This document shows positions 28,323 to 38,374 of a DNA stretch of 64,000 nucleotides, piece after piece. The DNA lies in assembly GCF_021648825.1 (NCBI RefSeq), contig NZ_JAKJHS010000006.1, positions 124,001 through 188,000 of the forward strand, given 5' to 3'. The stretch is from Rhizobium halophilum (GTDB lineage: Bacteria; Pseudomonadota; Alphaproteobacteria; Rhizobiales; Rhizobiaceae). Position numbers and translations under genes: made by a program. The notes below the pieces were generated by a model. That model searched no databases, was not told the DNA's origin, and worked only from the letters and a program-made list of their open reading frames with translations. Position 1 is the first letter of the stretch. The number at the start of each line of letters is the position of its first letter.

Positions 28323-28629
28323 GGAACCCCCTAATGGCGAATCGATGCGGCTATTCTTGGCGTTCAGGACCAGAAATGAAAAGCCCCGTCCTCATTCCAA
28401 TGGAGTGAGGCGAAAATGGGACCCGACGTCGCAAGAGCGGATGACGAAGGGTCTTAGATACTGCTAAAATATCTTCGCACGCGGGCATTTGATGAAGCGC
28501 AAAAATGCCGCAGTGGCTTTTCCCGGCAGATATTGCGGCGGCCGGCAAACTGTGATTGAAGCAGACCACATAGCCCAGATTCTGCGTTTCGATTTGATCG
28601 AGATCAAGCGCTTGAGGAGAATAGTTGTG
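28323..28629. promoter_or_regulatory. Divergent promoter region between the IalB-family gene and coxB
   Basis: A 307-base gap without a convincing gene. It holds a hairpin with 9-base arms and one G-T pair at 28390-28410 (CCTCATTCC/GGAGTGAGG), which lies in the presumed leader of the IalB-family gene, and an FNR/FixK-type box at 28594-28607 near coxB. The open frame that enters coxB from 28489 has no family similarity ahead of the true start. I did not identify confident -35/-10 boxes. Confidence 0.6.
28594..28607. promoter_or_regulatory. FNR/FixK-type anaerobox upstream of coxB
   Basis: TTGAT-CGAG-ATCAA matches the FNR/FixK consensus TTGAT-N4-ATCAA at all ten fixed bases. It ends 22 bases before the coxB ATG, very close to the gene, which would suit repression of the aa3 oxidase when oxygen is low. 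The position relative to the transcription start is unknown. Confidence 0.65.
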
Positions 28630-29517
28630 ATGAACAGAGCTTTTGCGGTGATGACGGCGCTCATCTGTCTGCTCTTGGCCTCTGCCGGTTTCGCTGATCA
28701 GCCTACGCCGTGGCAGGTGGACCTGCAGGCGCCGGTTACTCCGATCATGCAGGAAATCAAATGGTTCAATAACTACACGCTGTGGTTCATTGTCCCGATC
28801 ACCTTCTTGGTGCTCATCTTGCTGGTCGTGGTCGTCATGAAGTTCCGCGCCAGCGCAAACCCGGTGCCCTCGCGCACGAGCCATAACACGATGATCGAGA
28901 TCATCTGGACCATCGGGCCGGTACTGGTTCTCTTTTTCATCGCTATTCCCTCGTTCAACCTGCTCAACGCACAGCTCACGATCCCGACGAACCCTGATCT
29001 GACAGTCAAGGCGACGGCGACACAATGGCTTTGGAACTACGAATACGAAGGCGGGGAAACGCCGCTCGCGTTCGACTCCTATATGTTGAAGGAAGAGGAT
29101 CGGGCGGCCATCGGCAAGGAAGATGTTGCCGCCTATCCGCGTCTTCTCGCTGTTGACAACGAGATGGTGGTGCCGGTCAACCAGACCGTTCGCCTTCTCG
29201 TGACGGCTGCTCCAACCGACGTCATTCACGCATTTGCAATGCCGGCTTTCGGACTTAAGCTGGATGCAGTTCCGGGCCGCTTGAACGAGACGTGGTTCCG
29301 GGCAGAGAAGGAAGGCCTGTACTATGGTCAGTGCTCCGAGCTTTGCGGTAAGGATCACGCCTACATGCCAATCGCCATTCGCGTGGTATCTGAAGAGCAG
29401 TACGAGACCTGGCTCGCCTCCGCCCAGCAAGATCTGGCTGGTGCCAATCGCGCGCTTATTGCTTCCGTCGAGCAGCCGGCCGATGCCGTTCGCCTCGCGG
29501 CGACTGAAAACAAGTAA
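28630..29517 (+). CDS. coxB: Cytochrome c oxidase subunit II (aa3 type)
   Basis: Carries the CuA centre that accepts electrons from cytochrome c. The 295-residue precursor has a signal peptide (about 1-22), two membrane helices (about 50-72 and 90-112) and a periplasmic cupredoxin domain. All CuA ligands are present: His200, Cys235, Glu237, Cys239, His243 and Met246 (QCSELCGKDHAYM). The start is the ATG at 28630, with GAGGAG upstream; the long in-frame extension from 28489 is rejected. It is the first gene of the oxidase operon, 15 bases before coxA. Confidence 0.96.
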   Translation: MNRAFAVMTALICLLLASAGFADQPTPWQVDLQAPVTPIMQEIKWFNNYTLWFIVPITFLVLILLVVVVMKFRASANPVPSRTSHNTMIEIIWTIGPVLVLFFIAIPSFNLLNAQLTIPTNPDLTVKATATQWLWNYEYEGGETPLAFDSYMLKEEDRAAIGKEDVAAYPRLLAVDNEMVVPVNQTVRLLVTAAPTDVIHAFAMPAFGLKLDAVPGRLNETWFRAEKEGLYYGQCSELCGKDHAYMPIAIRVVSEEQYETWLASAQQDLAGANRALIASVEQPADAVRLAATENK

Positions 29518-31230
<1,713 letters not shown>

Positions 31231-31239
31231 CAAAAAGAA

Positions 31240-31266
31240 CAGGGCACCGCGTTTCGCGGTGCCCTG
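31240..31266 (+). terminator. Stem-loop between coxA and ctaB
   Basis: A perfect 11-base stem (CAGGGCACCGC/GCGGTGCCCTG) with a 5-base loop starts 9 bases after the coxA stop. It lacks a following T-run, so it is more likely a processing or attenuation hairpin that separates coxBA expression from the assembly genes than a full terminator. Confidence 0.55.
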
Positions 31267-31285
31267 CTAAGCAAGACAGGACGGC

Positions 31286-32245
31286 ATGATGACGGTAATC
31301 AACAGTCACGAGACGACAGGCGTTGACGGAGGCTTCCAGCTCTCCGAAGCCGGCGCTCGCGATTTCTTCGAGCTCCTGAAGCCCCGCGTCATGTCGCTGG
31401 TGGTGTTCACGGCCGTCGTCGGGCTGTTGCTGGCGCCGGGCCAGATCAACCCAGTGCTCGGGCTGATCTCCATCCTCTGCATTGCCGTCGGTGCTGGTGC
31501 GTCCGGCGCGCTCAACATGTGGTATGATGCCGATATCGACGCCGTCATGTCGCGCACCGCCAAACGTCCCATTCCCACAGGTCGGATTGAGCCGCGCGAA
31601 GCCCTTGCCTTCGGCCTGACGCTCTCCGTCTTTTCCGTCACGATCCTCGGGCTTGCCGTCAACTGGTTCGCCGCCTCGCTTCTGGCGTTCACGATTTTCT
31701 TCTATGCCGTCGTCTACACCATGTGGCTGAAGCGCTCGACGCCGCAGAACATTGTCATCGGTGGTGCCTCCGGCGCGTTCCCGCCCATGCTCGGCTGGGC
31801 GTGCGTGACCGGCGGTGTGTCTTTGGACAGCATCCTGCTGTTCCTGATCATCTTCCTGTGGACGCCGGCGCACTTCTGGGCCCTGGCGCTGTTCAAGATG
31901 CGTGATTATGGCTCCGTCGGTATCCCGATGATGCCCAATGTCGCAGGCGAGCGCTCCACAAAGGGCCAGATGGTTGTCTACGCCGTGTTGACGGCCGCGG
32001 TCGCGGTTGGACCATACTTTACGGGCTTGGCCTCGGCTGGCTACGGGCTCTTCGCCGCCGTTCTCAGTGCGATTTTCATCTACTGTTCCATCGCCGTCTG
32101 GCGCATGCCGGATGGCGATGAAAAGATGATCGCCGCAAAGAAGATGTTCGCCTATTCGGTGTTTTACCTCTTCGCCATCTTCTCTGCACTGCTGGCCGAC
32201 CACTTTGCCGGCGGTGTTGCGGCAATTGCAGGAGGCATGCTGTGA
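31286..32245 (+). CDS. ctaB: Protoheme IX farnesyltransferase (heme O synthase)
   Basis: UbiA-family membrane enzyme that attaches a farnesyl group to heme b to make heme O, the precursor of heme a for the oxidase. The first Asp-rich motif is NMWYDADID (Asn77, Asp81, Asp85), and about nine membrane helices are visible in 319 residues. The end of the gene overlaps the GTG start of the small coxF-like gene. Two adjacent ATG codons start the frame; either could be used. Confidence 0.96.
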   Translation: MMTVINSHETTGVDGGFQLSEAGARDFFELLKPRVMSLVVFTAVVGLLLAPGQINPVLGLISILCIAVGAGASGALNMWYDADIDAVMSRTAKRPIPTGRIEPREALAFGLTLSVFSVTILGLAVNWFAASLLAFTIFFYAVVYTMWLKRSTPQNIVIGGASGAFPPMLGWACVTGGVSLDSILLFLIIFLWTPAHFWALALFKMRDYGSVGIPMMPNVAGERSTKGQMVVYAVLTAAVAVGPYFTGLASAGYGLFAAVLSAIFIYCSIAVWRMPDGDEKMIAAKKMFAYSVFYLFAIFSALLADHFAGGVAAIAGGML

Positions 32246-32382
32246 TTGAAACCATCAAGGTAACCGACAAGCAGAAGAAGTCGCGGCGCAACCGCAACAT
32301 CGCGCTCGGACTGGTCCTCGCGGGCTTGGTTTTGCTCTTCTACATCATCACCCTCGTCAAGATCGGCGGGTTGGGGAGCTGA
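32242..32382 (+). CDS. coxF: CoxF-like small membrane protein of the oxidase operon
   Basis: A 46-residue protein too short for most gene finders. It begins with a GTG that overlaps the ctaB stop by 4 bases (GTGA) and reads [19 protein letters not shown], a basic N-terminus, then one membrane helix (about 20-40, [19 protein letters not shown]). It ends 10 bases before ctaG. Its position between ctaB and ctaG and its single helix match the small CoxF proteins of rhizobial cox operons. Its function is unknown; it may be an assembly or accessory subunit. Confidence 0.8.
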   Translation: MIETIKVTDKQKKSRRNRNIALGLVLAGLVLLFYIITLVKIGGLGS

Positions 32383-32392
32383 GAGAGTTGAT

Positions 32393-32998
32393 ATGGCTGA
32401 AACCTTGAAGATCCAGGAAGGCAAGCGGCTCGGCAACGGCACCATCATGGCGCTGTGCTTCGTCTTCGTCGGGTGCATGGTCGGCATGGCTTACGCGGCC
32501 GTACCGCTCTACCAGCTATTCTGCCAGGTGACCGGCTACAACGGGACGACGCAACGCACCGAGCAGTATTCCGAGGTGATCCTGGACCAGGCGATGCCGG
32601 TGACTTTCGATGCTAATACCTCGAACGGTCTCAACTGGGAATTCAAGGCTGCCAAGGCGATCAAGCCGAAAATCGGCGAAACAGTGCAGGTGAACTTCAC
32701 GGCCAAGAACCGTTCAGCCGAAGCGACCACTGGGACCGCTGTGTTCAACGTCACACCGATGGAGGCGGGAGCCTATTTCAACAAGGTGGAGTGTTTCTGC
32801 TTCACTGAAACGACGCTTCAGCCGGGTGAAACCCTGGAAATGCCGGTGGTCTTCTTCGTCGATCCTGAAATCGCCAAGGCTGAAGAGACGAAAAATATCA
32901 AGACAATCACGCTGTCTTACACCTTCTATCCGACGCAGCCGTCTAAGCCTGTTGCGGCGGTTCAGGAGAAGAGTAAGCCGGTCAATGGGCAACTTTGA
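32393..32998 (+). CDS. ctaG: Cytochrome c oxidase assembly protein CtaG/Cox11
   Basis: Copper chaperone that delivers CuB to subunit I. The 201-residue protein has one N-terminal membrane helix (about 17-38) and a periplasmic immunoglobulin-like domain. The copper motif VECFCFTE is present (Cys134, Cys136), as is the membrane-proximal cysteine Cys44 ([12 protein letters not shown]). It belongs to the oxidase operon between coxF and coxC. A Pro/Lys-rich tail follows the domain. Confidence 0.96.
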   Translation: MAETLKIQEGKRLGNGTIMALCFVFVGCMVGMAYAAVPLYQLFCQVTGYNGTTQRTEQYSEVILDQAMPVTFDANTSNGLNWEFKAAKAIKPKIGETVQVNFTAKNRSAEATTGTAVFNVTPMEAGAYFNKVECFCFTETTLQPGETLEMPVVFFVDPEIAKAEETKNIKTITLSYTFYPTQPSKPVAAVQEKSKPVNGQL

Positions 32999-33048
32999 GA
33001 GGATTCGCCGGTCTTTCGGCGAGCATGTAATGATCTGGGGATTCTGAC

Positions 33049-33924
33049 ATGGGCGACGCGCATCAGAAACATCATGACTACCACATCATCGATCCGAGTC
33101 CTTGGCCGCTTCTGGCGTCCATCGGGGCTTTCGTCATCACCTTCGGTGGCGTGGGGTATATGCGCTACGTGAATGGTGGCGAGTTCAACATGCTTGGCGT
33201 GAACTGGGCCAATCCGTGGCTATTTTACATCGGGCTTGCGATCATTCTCTACACGATGGTCGGCTGGTGGAGCGATACCATCAAGGAAGGCCGGGAGGGC
33301 GCTCATACCCGGGTCGTTTCGCTGCACCTGCGCTACGGCATGATCATGTTCATCGCCTCGGAGGTGATGTTCTTCGTCGCCTGGTTCTGGGCCTTCTTCG
33401 ACGCCAGTCTCTTCGCCAACGAAGCCATTCAGGCTTCGCGCGTCGAAGCGCTGGGCGGACAGTGGCCGCCTGCGGGAATCGAGGTTCTGGACCCTTGGCA
33501 TCTGCCGCTCTACAACACCGTCATCCTGCTGCTGTCGGGCACCTGCGTGACTTGGGCGCACCACGCTCTGCTCCACAACGACCGCAAAGGCCTGGTCAAC
33601 GGCCTCGCTCTGACCGTCGCCCTCGGCATCCTGTTCTCCTTCGTTCAGGCGTATGAGTATGCGACGGCGCCGTTTGAGTTCTCCAACTCGATCTATGGCG
33701 CGACCTTCTTCATGGCGACGGGGTTCCATGGTTTCCATGTCCTCATCGGCACCATTTTTCTTCTCGTCTGCCTGATCCGTGCGATGCGTGGCGGCTTCAC
33801 GCCCCAGCAGCACTTCGGCTTCGAGGCGGCTGCCTGGTACTGGCACTTCGTCGACGTGGTCTGGCTCTTCCTGTTCTTCTCCATCTACATCTGGGGCGGC
33901 TGGGGCGCACCTCTCGCCCATTGA
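33049..33924 (+). CDS. coxC: Cytochrome c oxidase subunit III
   Basis: Core subunit without redox centres that stabilises subunit I and proton uptake. The 291 residues include about seven membrane helices and typical stretches: YHIIDPSPWPLLAS at the N-terminus, RYGMIMFIASEVMFFVAWFWAFFDASL, and FHGFHVLIGTIFLLVC with HFGFEAAAWYWHFVDVVWLFLF near the end. It follows ctaG after 50 bases. Many relatives have a DUF983 gene next; here SURF1 follows directly, after a hairpin. Confidence 0.97.
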   Translation: MGDAHQKHHDYHIIDPSPWPLLASIGAFVITFGGVGYMRYVNGGEFNMLGVNWANPWLFYIGLAIILYTMVGWWSDTIKEGREGAHTRVVSLHLRYGMIMFIASEVMFFVAWFWAFFDASLFANEAIQASRVEALGGQWPPAGIEVLDPWHLPLYNTVILLLSGTCVTWAHHALLHNDRKGLVNGLALTVALGILFSFVQAYEYATAPFEFSNSIYGATFFMATGFHGFHVLIGTIFLLVCLIRAMRGGFTPQQHFGFEAAAWYWHFVDVVWLFLFFSIYIWGGWGAPLAH

Positions 33925-33953
33925 TCTGGCGAGGGTTGATTACCAATTGAACG

Positions 33954-33975
33954 AGGGGCGGCGAAAGCCGCCCCT
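33954..33975 (+). terminator. Hairpin terminator after coxC
   Basis: A 9-base perfect stem (AGGGGCGGC/GCCGCCCCT) closed by a GAAA tetraloop, followed by TTGCATT. It lies 29 bases after the coxC stop and could end or attenuate the oxidase transcript before surf1. Confidence 0.7.
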
Positions 33976-33994
33976 TTGCATTCGAGGGTCCTGC

Positions 33995-34777
33995 ATGACA
34001 CACGGTACGCAACCGATGAATGATAGCCACGACGTGCGCCGCATGAGCCGGACCAAGGTCGCTGTGACCGCGGTGCTTGTGCTTGTCACCTTCGCGCTTC
34101 TTCTCGTGCTTGGAACGTGGCAGGTCCAGCGGCTGCAGTGGAAGGAGCAACTTCTTGCAGACATGGCGGAACGGCAGAATGCGGCGCCCGTCGGGGCCGA
34201 GGAAATCAGCGCGTTGTTGGCAAGCGGCCAGGACATCGAGTACCGCAGGATGCGGGTCACCGGTCGGTTCGATCATGGGCGCGAGCGCCACTTCTTTGCC
34301 ACCCACCAAGGGCAAACGGGCTTTTACGTCTACACGCCGCTGACGCTTCCAAGCGGAAGGACACTCTTCGTCAACCGCGGCTTCGTGACCTACGACCTGA
34401 AGGACCCGGCGCTGCGCGAAGAGGGCCAGGTCGAAGGGGAGGTAACGGTGAGCGGCTATGCTCGGTCGCGGCTTGAGGGCAAGCCATCCGTCATCGTTCC
34501 CGACAATGATCCAGCGAAGAATGTTTTCTATTGGAAGGACCTCGATGCCATGGCATCGACCGCTGCGCTGGATGCGTCCGGCGTTCTGCCTTTCTTTATG
34601 GATGCCGATGCGTCGCAGGTGAATCCCGGCGGGTGGCCGCAGGGCGGTGTGACGCAGTTCACCCTCTCCAACAATCATCTTCAATATGCCGTCACCTGGT
34701 ACGGTCTTGCCGGGGCGCTGGTCGTTGTGGTGATCGGTGTTCTCTGGCGTCGCCGACCGTTTGCCCAGAGCAGGTGA
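33995..34777 (+). CDS. SURF1 family oxidase assembly protein
   Basis: Inner-membrane protein that helps insert heme a into cytochrome oxidase. The 260 residues show an N-terminal membrane helix (about 23-42), the family motifs LGTWQVQRLQWKEQLL and GFYVYTPLTLPSGRTLFVNRGFV, and a C-terminal helix (about 232-250) after NNHLQYAVTWYGLAG. The ATG at 33995 with GAGGG upstream is chosen; the open frame from 33779 lies inside coxC. Downstream of the coxC hairpin, it may have its own weak promoter or depend on read-through. Confidence 0.93.
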   Translation: MTHGTQPMNDSHDVRRMSRTKVAVTAVLVLVTFALLLVLGTWQVQRLQWKEQLLADMAERQNAAPVGAEEISALLASGQDIEYRRMRVTGRFDHGRERHFFATHQGQTGFYVYTPLTLPSGRTLFVNRGFVTYDLKDPALREEGQVEGEVTVSGYARSRLEGKPSVIVPDNDPAKNVFYWKDLDAMASTAALDASGVLPFFMDADASQVNPGGWPQGGVTQFTLSNNHLQYAVTWYGLAGALVVVVIGVLWRRRPFAQSR

Positions 34778-34852
34778 CTCGAAGTTTTCGTTGGCGGACG
34801 GGGAGTTGCTCGCCTATATGAACGGCATCGCCAAACTTTCGTAGCGGAACGA

Positions 34853-35869
34853 ATGAATATTTACGTCGACCAGATAGCCGAAAAGCCGCCGCTGACGATC
34901 CGTCTCTGTGGGCCGCGCGGCTTCTGTGCTGGCGTCGACCGCGCGATCCAAATCGTCGTGCTTGCGCTGAAGGCCTACGGCGCCCCGGTCTATGTCCGTC
35001 ACGAGATCGTGCACAACCGTTATGTGGTCGAAGGGCTGGAGGCAAAGGGCGCTGTCTTCGTCGAGGAACTGGATGAGATTCCAGAGGAGCACCGCGCGCA
35101 GCCTGTCGTGTTTTCCGCGCACGGCGTTCCGAAATCGGTTCCGGCAGACGCGCAGGCCCGCAACCTCTTCTATCTGGACGCCACCTGTCCGCTTGTCTCC
35201 AAAGTGCACAAGCAGGCCATGCGCCATCAGCGCCTCGGGCGCCACGTAATTCTGATCGGCCATGCAGGACATCCCGAGGTGATCGGGACGATGGGGCAGT
35301 TGCCGGAGGGCACTGTGTCTCTGGTGGAGACGGTGGAGGACGCTGCGAACTACATTCCATTGGACGCAGACAACCTCGGCTTTGTTACGCAAACCACGCT
35401 GTCTGTCGACGACACCGCTGGAGTGATCCAAAAGCTCCAGGAGCGCTTCCCCAACCTGCAGGCCCCAGCGGCAGACTCGATCTGCTATGCCACCACCAAC
35501 CGACAGGATGCCGTCAAGGAGGCGGCTCCCGGTTGCGACCTCTTCATCGTCGTGGGAGCACCGAACTCCTCCAATTCCAAGCGGCTGGTGGAAGTGGCAC
35601 TACGCGCAGGCGCGGCTCGTTCGATGCTCGTTCAGCGTGCCTCCGAGCTTGATTGGGATGCGATTGGTCCCGTCGCCACCTTGGGTATCTCCGCCGGCGC
35701 GTCCGCTCCCGAGGTCATCGTCGAGGAAATCATCGAAGCTTTCCGCGCGCGCTACCACGCGACGGTTGAGCTTGCGATTACGGCCGAGGAAACGGAAAAC
35801 TTCCTCGTCAACCGCGAACTTCGCAGCGTTCCCCTCACACGTGAAGACATGGCCTTCGTCAACGGGTGA
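34853..35869 (+). CDS. ispH: 4-hydroxy-3-methylbut-2-enyl diphosphate reductase
   Basis: Iron-sulfur enzyme of the last step of the MEP pathway, producing IPP and DMAPP. The three cluster cysteines are Cys24 (GFCAGVDRA), Cys112 ([10 protein letters not shown]) and Cys211 ([10 protein letters not shown]). HEIVHN and [10 protein letters not shown] also match. The 338 residues are complete. It is the partner-pathway gene of dxs at the start of the window. It follows surf1 after 75 bases, the usual rhizobial order. Confidence 0.97.
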   Translation: MNIYVDQIAEKPPLTIRLCGPRGFCAGVDRAIQIVVLALKAYGAPVYVRHEIVHNRYVVEGLEAKGAVFVEELDEIPEEHRAQPVVFSAHGVPKSVPADAQARNLFYLDATCPLVSKVHKQAMRHQRLGRHVILIGHAGHPEVIGTMGQLPEGTVSLVETVEDAANYIPLDADNLGFVTQTTLSVDDTAGVIQKLQERFPNLQAPAADSICYATTNRQDAVKEAAPGCDLFIVVGAPNSSNSKRLVEVALRAGAARSMLVQRASELDWDAIGPVATLGISAGASAPEVIVEEIIEAFRARYHATVELAITAEETENFLVNRELRSVPLTREDMAFVNG

Positions 35870-35960
35870 CGTCACCCTTCGTGATGAGCTACAACTCCGC
35901 TGATTCCGGATGCCTCTCGACGAGTGGCTGCCGGCGCCCGTCCTTGACTGCGAGAACCCC

Positions 35961-36938
35961 GTGGCCGTTTACACCGATATCACTGAAGACGACCTGAAGG
36001 CCTTCCTCACCCAATACGAGGTGGGTGAACTCACGTCGTACAAGGGCATTGCCGAGGGGGTGGAAAATTCGAACTTTCTGCTCCACACCACCCGGGAACC
36101 GCTGATCCTGACACTCTACGAGAAGCGGGTAGACAAGCAAGATTTGCCGTTCTTTCTGGGCCTGATGCAGCACCTGGCCGGTCGCGGCTTGTCATGCCCG
36201 CTACCCCTGCCGCGACGCGATGGCGAATTGCTGGGCGAGCTGTCCGGCCGACCGGCCGCCGTCATCTCTTTCCTGGAAGGGATGTGGCTGAGAAAGCCGG
36301 AAGCGAAGCACTGCCGAGAGGTTGGCAGGGCATTGGCGCAGATGCACATCGCCGGCGAAGGCTTTTCGCTGAAGCGCAAAAACGCTCTGTCCCTTGGTGG
36401 TTGGATGACGCTGTGGGACAAATCAGCCGTAAGAGCCGATGAGGTGGAACTGGGGCTTCAGGATGAGATCTCGGCAGAGCTCGCGTATCTGGAGGCGCAT
36501 TGGCCGCAGGATCTGCCGGCCGGCGTGATCCATGCCGATCTTTTCCAGGACAACGTCTTCTTTCTCGGCGATGAGCTTTCGGGCGTCATCGACTTCTACT
36601 TCGCCTGCAACGACTTCTACGCCTACGACGTCGCGATCTGCCTGAACGCCTGGTGCTTCGAAAAGGATGGATCCTACAACCTGACCAAGGGAATGGCGCT
36701 CCTGGAAGGGTATCGGGAAGTTCGGCCGCTTTCGCCGGAAGAGATCGAGGCGCTTCCGATCCTCGCCCGCGGTTCGGCTCTACGCTTCTTCCTGACGCGC
36801 CTCTATGACTGGCTGACAACGCCGGCGGGCGCTCTTGTGGTGAAGAAGGATCCGCTCGAATACCTGAAGAAGCTTCGCTTCCACCGGGCAATCGAATCCG
36901 CCCTCGAATACGGCATTACACCGGATCTCGCATCATGA
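35961..36938 (+). CDS. thrB: Homoserine kinase (APH-fold type)
   Basis: Phosphorylates homoserine for threonine synthesis; this branch uses the aminoglycoside-phosphotransferase fold rather than the GHMK fold. Motifs: [15 protein letters not shown] near residue 27, the catalytic loop HADLFQDN (His191, Asp193, Asn198) and the metal Asp211 ([11 protein letters not shown]). The GTG at 35961 gives the family N-terminus [11 protein letters not shown] and 325 residues; the frame is open back to 35910. Its stop overlaps rnhA by 4 bases. The next pathway enzyme, thrC, lies about 8.4 kb downstream on the other strand. Confidence 0.95.
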   Translation: MAVYTDITEDDLKAFLTQYEVGELTSYKGIAEGVENSNFLLHTTREPLILTLYEKRVDKQDLPFFLGLMQHLAGRGLSCPLPLPRRDGELLGELSGRPAAVISFLEGMWLRKPEAKHCREVGRALAQMHIAGEGFSLKRKNALSLGGWMTLWDKSAVRADEVELGLQDEISAELAYLEAHWPQDLPAGVIHADLFQDNVFFLGDELSGVIDFYFACNDFYAYDVAICLNAWCFEKDGSYNLTKGMALLEGYREVRPLSPEEIEALPILARGSALRFFLTRLYDWLTTPAGALVVKKDPLEYLKKLRFHRAIESALEYGITPDLAS

Positions 36939-37375
36939 AGCACGTCGATATTTTCACCGACGGCGCCTGCTCCGGCAATCCCGGCCCCGGAGGCTGGGGC
37001 GCGATACTGCGCTACGGCGAGGTTGAGAAGGAGCTCTTCGGCGGCGAGGCTAACACGACCAACAACCGCATGGAATTGCTGGCCGCCATCACCGCGCTGG
37101 ACGCGCTGAAGGATGCCTGTGAGGTCGATCTTCACACCGACAGCAAATATGTGATGGATGGCATCTCGAAGTGGATCTTCGGCTGGAAGAAGAACGGCTG
37201 GAAGACCGCTGACAAAAAGCCTGTGAAGAATGGTGAACTCTGGCAGGCGCTCGACAAGGCTAACCAGCGCCACAAGGTGAAGTGGCACTGGGTCAAAGGC
37301 CATGCGGGTCACCCCGAGAACGAGCGGGCTGACGAGCTGGCGCGGCTGGGCATGGCACCATTCAAGAAGCGATAG
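36935..37375 (+). CDS. rnhA: Ribonuclease HI
   Basis: Degrades RNA in RNA-DNA hybrids. The four catalytic acids are Asp9 ([11 protein letters not shown]), Glu47 (NNRMELLAA), Asp69 (HTDSKYV) and Asp133 (ENERADELA), and the HWVKGHAGH loop is present. The 146 residues form a complete single domain with no extra hybrid-binding module. It overlaps thrB by 4 bases as ATGA, so the two are co-translated, as in other rhizobia. Confidence 0.97.
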   Translation: MKHVDIFTDGACSGNPGPGGWGAILRYGEVEKELFGGEANTTNNRMELLAAITALDALKDACEVDLHTDSKYVMDGISKWIFGWKKNGWKTADKKPVKNGELWQALDKANQRHKVKWHWVKGHAGHPENERADELARLGMAPFKKR

Positions 37376-37402
37376 GCCGAGGAGAAGGCCGGCCCCTGCC
37401 TT

Positions 37403-37441
37403 GACCGAGCGCCGCAGCGCGCTGGCTCGGTCTTCCTCTCT
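37403..37441 (+). terminator. Terminator after rnhA
   Basis: Perfect 8-base arms GACCGAGC/GCTCGGTC, with further pairing possible inside the loop, followed by a pyrimidine-rich TTCCTCTCT. It lies 27 bases after the rnhA stop and probably ends the surf1-ispH-thrB-rnhA transcript. Confidence 0.65.
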
Positions 37442-37484
37442 AAGGTAGGTTGAGCCCCTATGGGGTGCGAAGCAGAGGTGCGTT

Positions 37485-37793
37485 GTGATTCAGCATTGTG
37501 TTTTCCTGAGATTTAGGTCGGCGCTACAGGCGGCAGACAAGCAGGCGCTCTATGATGCGATCTGTGCCCTGACGGCGGTGGTGCCGGGCATGGTGGACGT
37601 CAAATATGGGCCAAACGTCTCGCCTGAAGGTTTGAATGGCGGATTCCGCGACGGCTTCATCGTGACATTTGAGAACGCGGAGGCGCGCGACGCGTACCTT
37701 GTTCACCCTGATCATGTTGCAGTGGGCGATCGAATCGTTGCCTCAACCGATGGGGGGCTTGCCGGGCTTCTGGTGTTTGACATGGAAATCTGA
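37485..37793 (+). CDS. Dabb (stress-responsive alpha/beta barrel) protein
   Basis: Small dimeric ferredoxin-like barrel protein of 102 residues. The fold signature is IQHCVFLRFRSALQAADKQALYDAICAL followed by VVPGMVDVKYGPNVSPEGLNGGFRDGFIVTF and RDAYLVHPDHVAVGDRI. Relatives are stress proteins, monooxygenase-like enzymes or cyclases, so the function is open. The GTG at 37485 fits the family start. It follows the rnhA terminator and ends at a shared terminator with the peroxiredoxin gene. Confidence 0.85.
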   Translation: MIQHCVFLRFRSALQAADKQALYDAICALTAVVPGMVDVKYGPNVSPEGLNGGFRDGFIVTFENAEARDAYLVHPDHVAVGDRIVASTDGGLAGLLVFDMEI

Positions 37794-37796
37794 CGC

Positions 37797-37820
37797 GAAA
37801 GGAGCCTTTCGGCTCCTTTC
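37797..37820. terminator. Bidirectional terminator between Dabb and peroxiredoxin genes
   Basis: A 10-base stem (GAAAGGAGCC/GGCTCCTTTC) with a TTTC loop lies 3 bases after the Dabb stop, between the convergent genes. The T-rich flanks on both sides suit termination in both directions. Confidence 0.8.
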
Positions 37821-37838
37821 CCTTGTTCTAAGCTCGTC

Positions 37839-38324
37839 TCAGAGCTGCTCTATGATTGTTGCGGCGCTTGAGACGGTGGCCTGACCGGGACTGTCTTCGA
37901 TGTTCAGGGTCTTCACAACGCCATCATCCACGAGCATCGAATAACGCTTGGAGCGCACACCGAGGCCGCCCGCCGAAAGGTCGATGTCGAGGCCGAGCGA
38001 CTTTGTGAACGCCCCGTCCCAATCTGACAGAAAGTGAATCTTGCCCGTCCCGCCGGTGGAGTGCGCCCAGGCGCCCATGACATGCCAGTCGTTGACCGCA
38101 ACGACGGCGATGTCGTCGACGCCGCGCGCAAGAATAGCGTCGCGGTTTTCCAGAAAGCCGGGCAGGTGATTCAGGGAACAGGTGGGCGTGAAGGCCCCGG
38201 GAACGGCAAAGAGAACGACGCGCTTGCCTGCGAAGAGCTCGTCGGTCGTAACTTCTACCGGGCCGTCTGCCGATTTTTCTTTGAAAGTGGCAGCCGGCAG
38301 GCGGTCTCCGATGGCAATGGTCAT
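37839..38324 (-). CDS. Peroxiredoxin (Prx5 type, single Cys)
   Basis: Thiol peroxidase that reduces hydrogen peroxide and organic peroxides. The 161 residues hold the active site PGAFTPTCS with peroxidatic Cys49 and the Arg-containing GVRSKRYSMLVDDG. Cys49 is the only cysteine in the protein, so recycling must use an outside thiol such as glutathione/glutaredoxin. The family is the AhpE/Prx5-like redoxin. It is transcribed alone, convergent with the Dabb gene. Confidence 0.92.
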   Translation of the reverse strand: MTIAIGDRLPAATFKEKSADGPVEVTTDELFAGKRVVLFAVPGAFTPTCSLNHLPGFLENRDAILARGVDDIAVVAVNDWHVMGAWAHSTGGTGKIHFLSDWDGAFTKSLGLDIDLSAGGLGVRSKRYSMLVDDGVVKTLNIEDSPGQATVSSAATIIEQL

Positions 38325-38374
38325 GGCAGCTTCTCCCTTTCGGCCGATTACCTCGGCAGCACTATAGGTGGCTG

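Noticed and set aside
34830-34860. GGAAC near the ispH start as a stress promoter
   Set aside because: No CGTT at the right distance, and the element would overlap the start codon.
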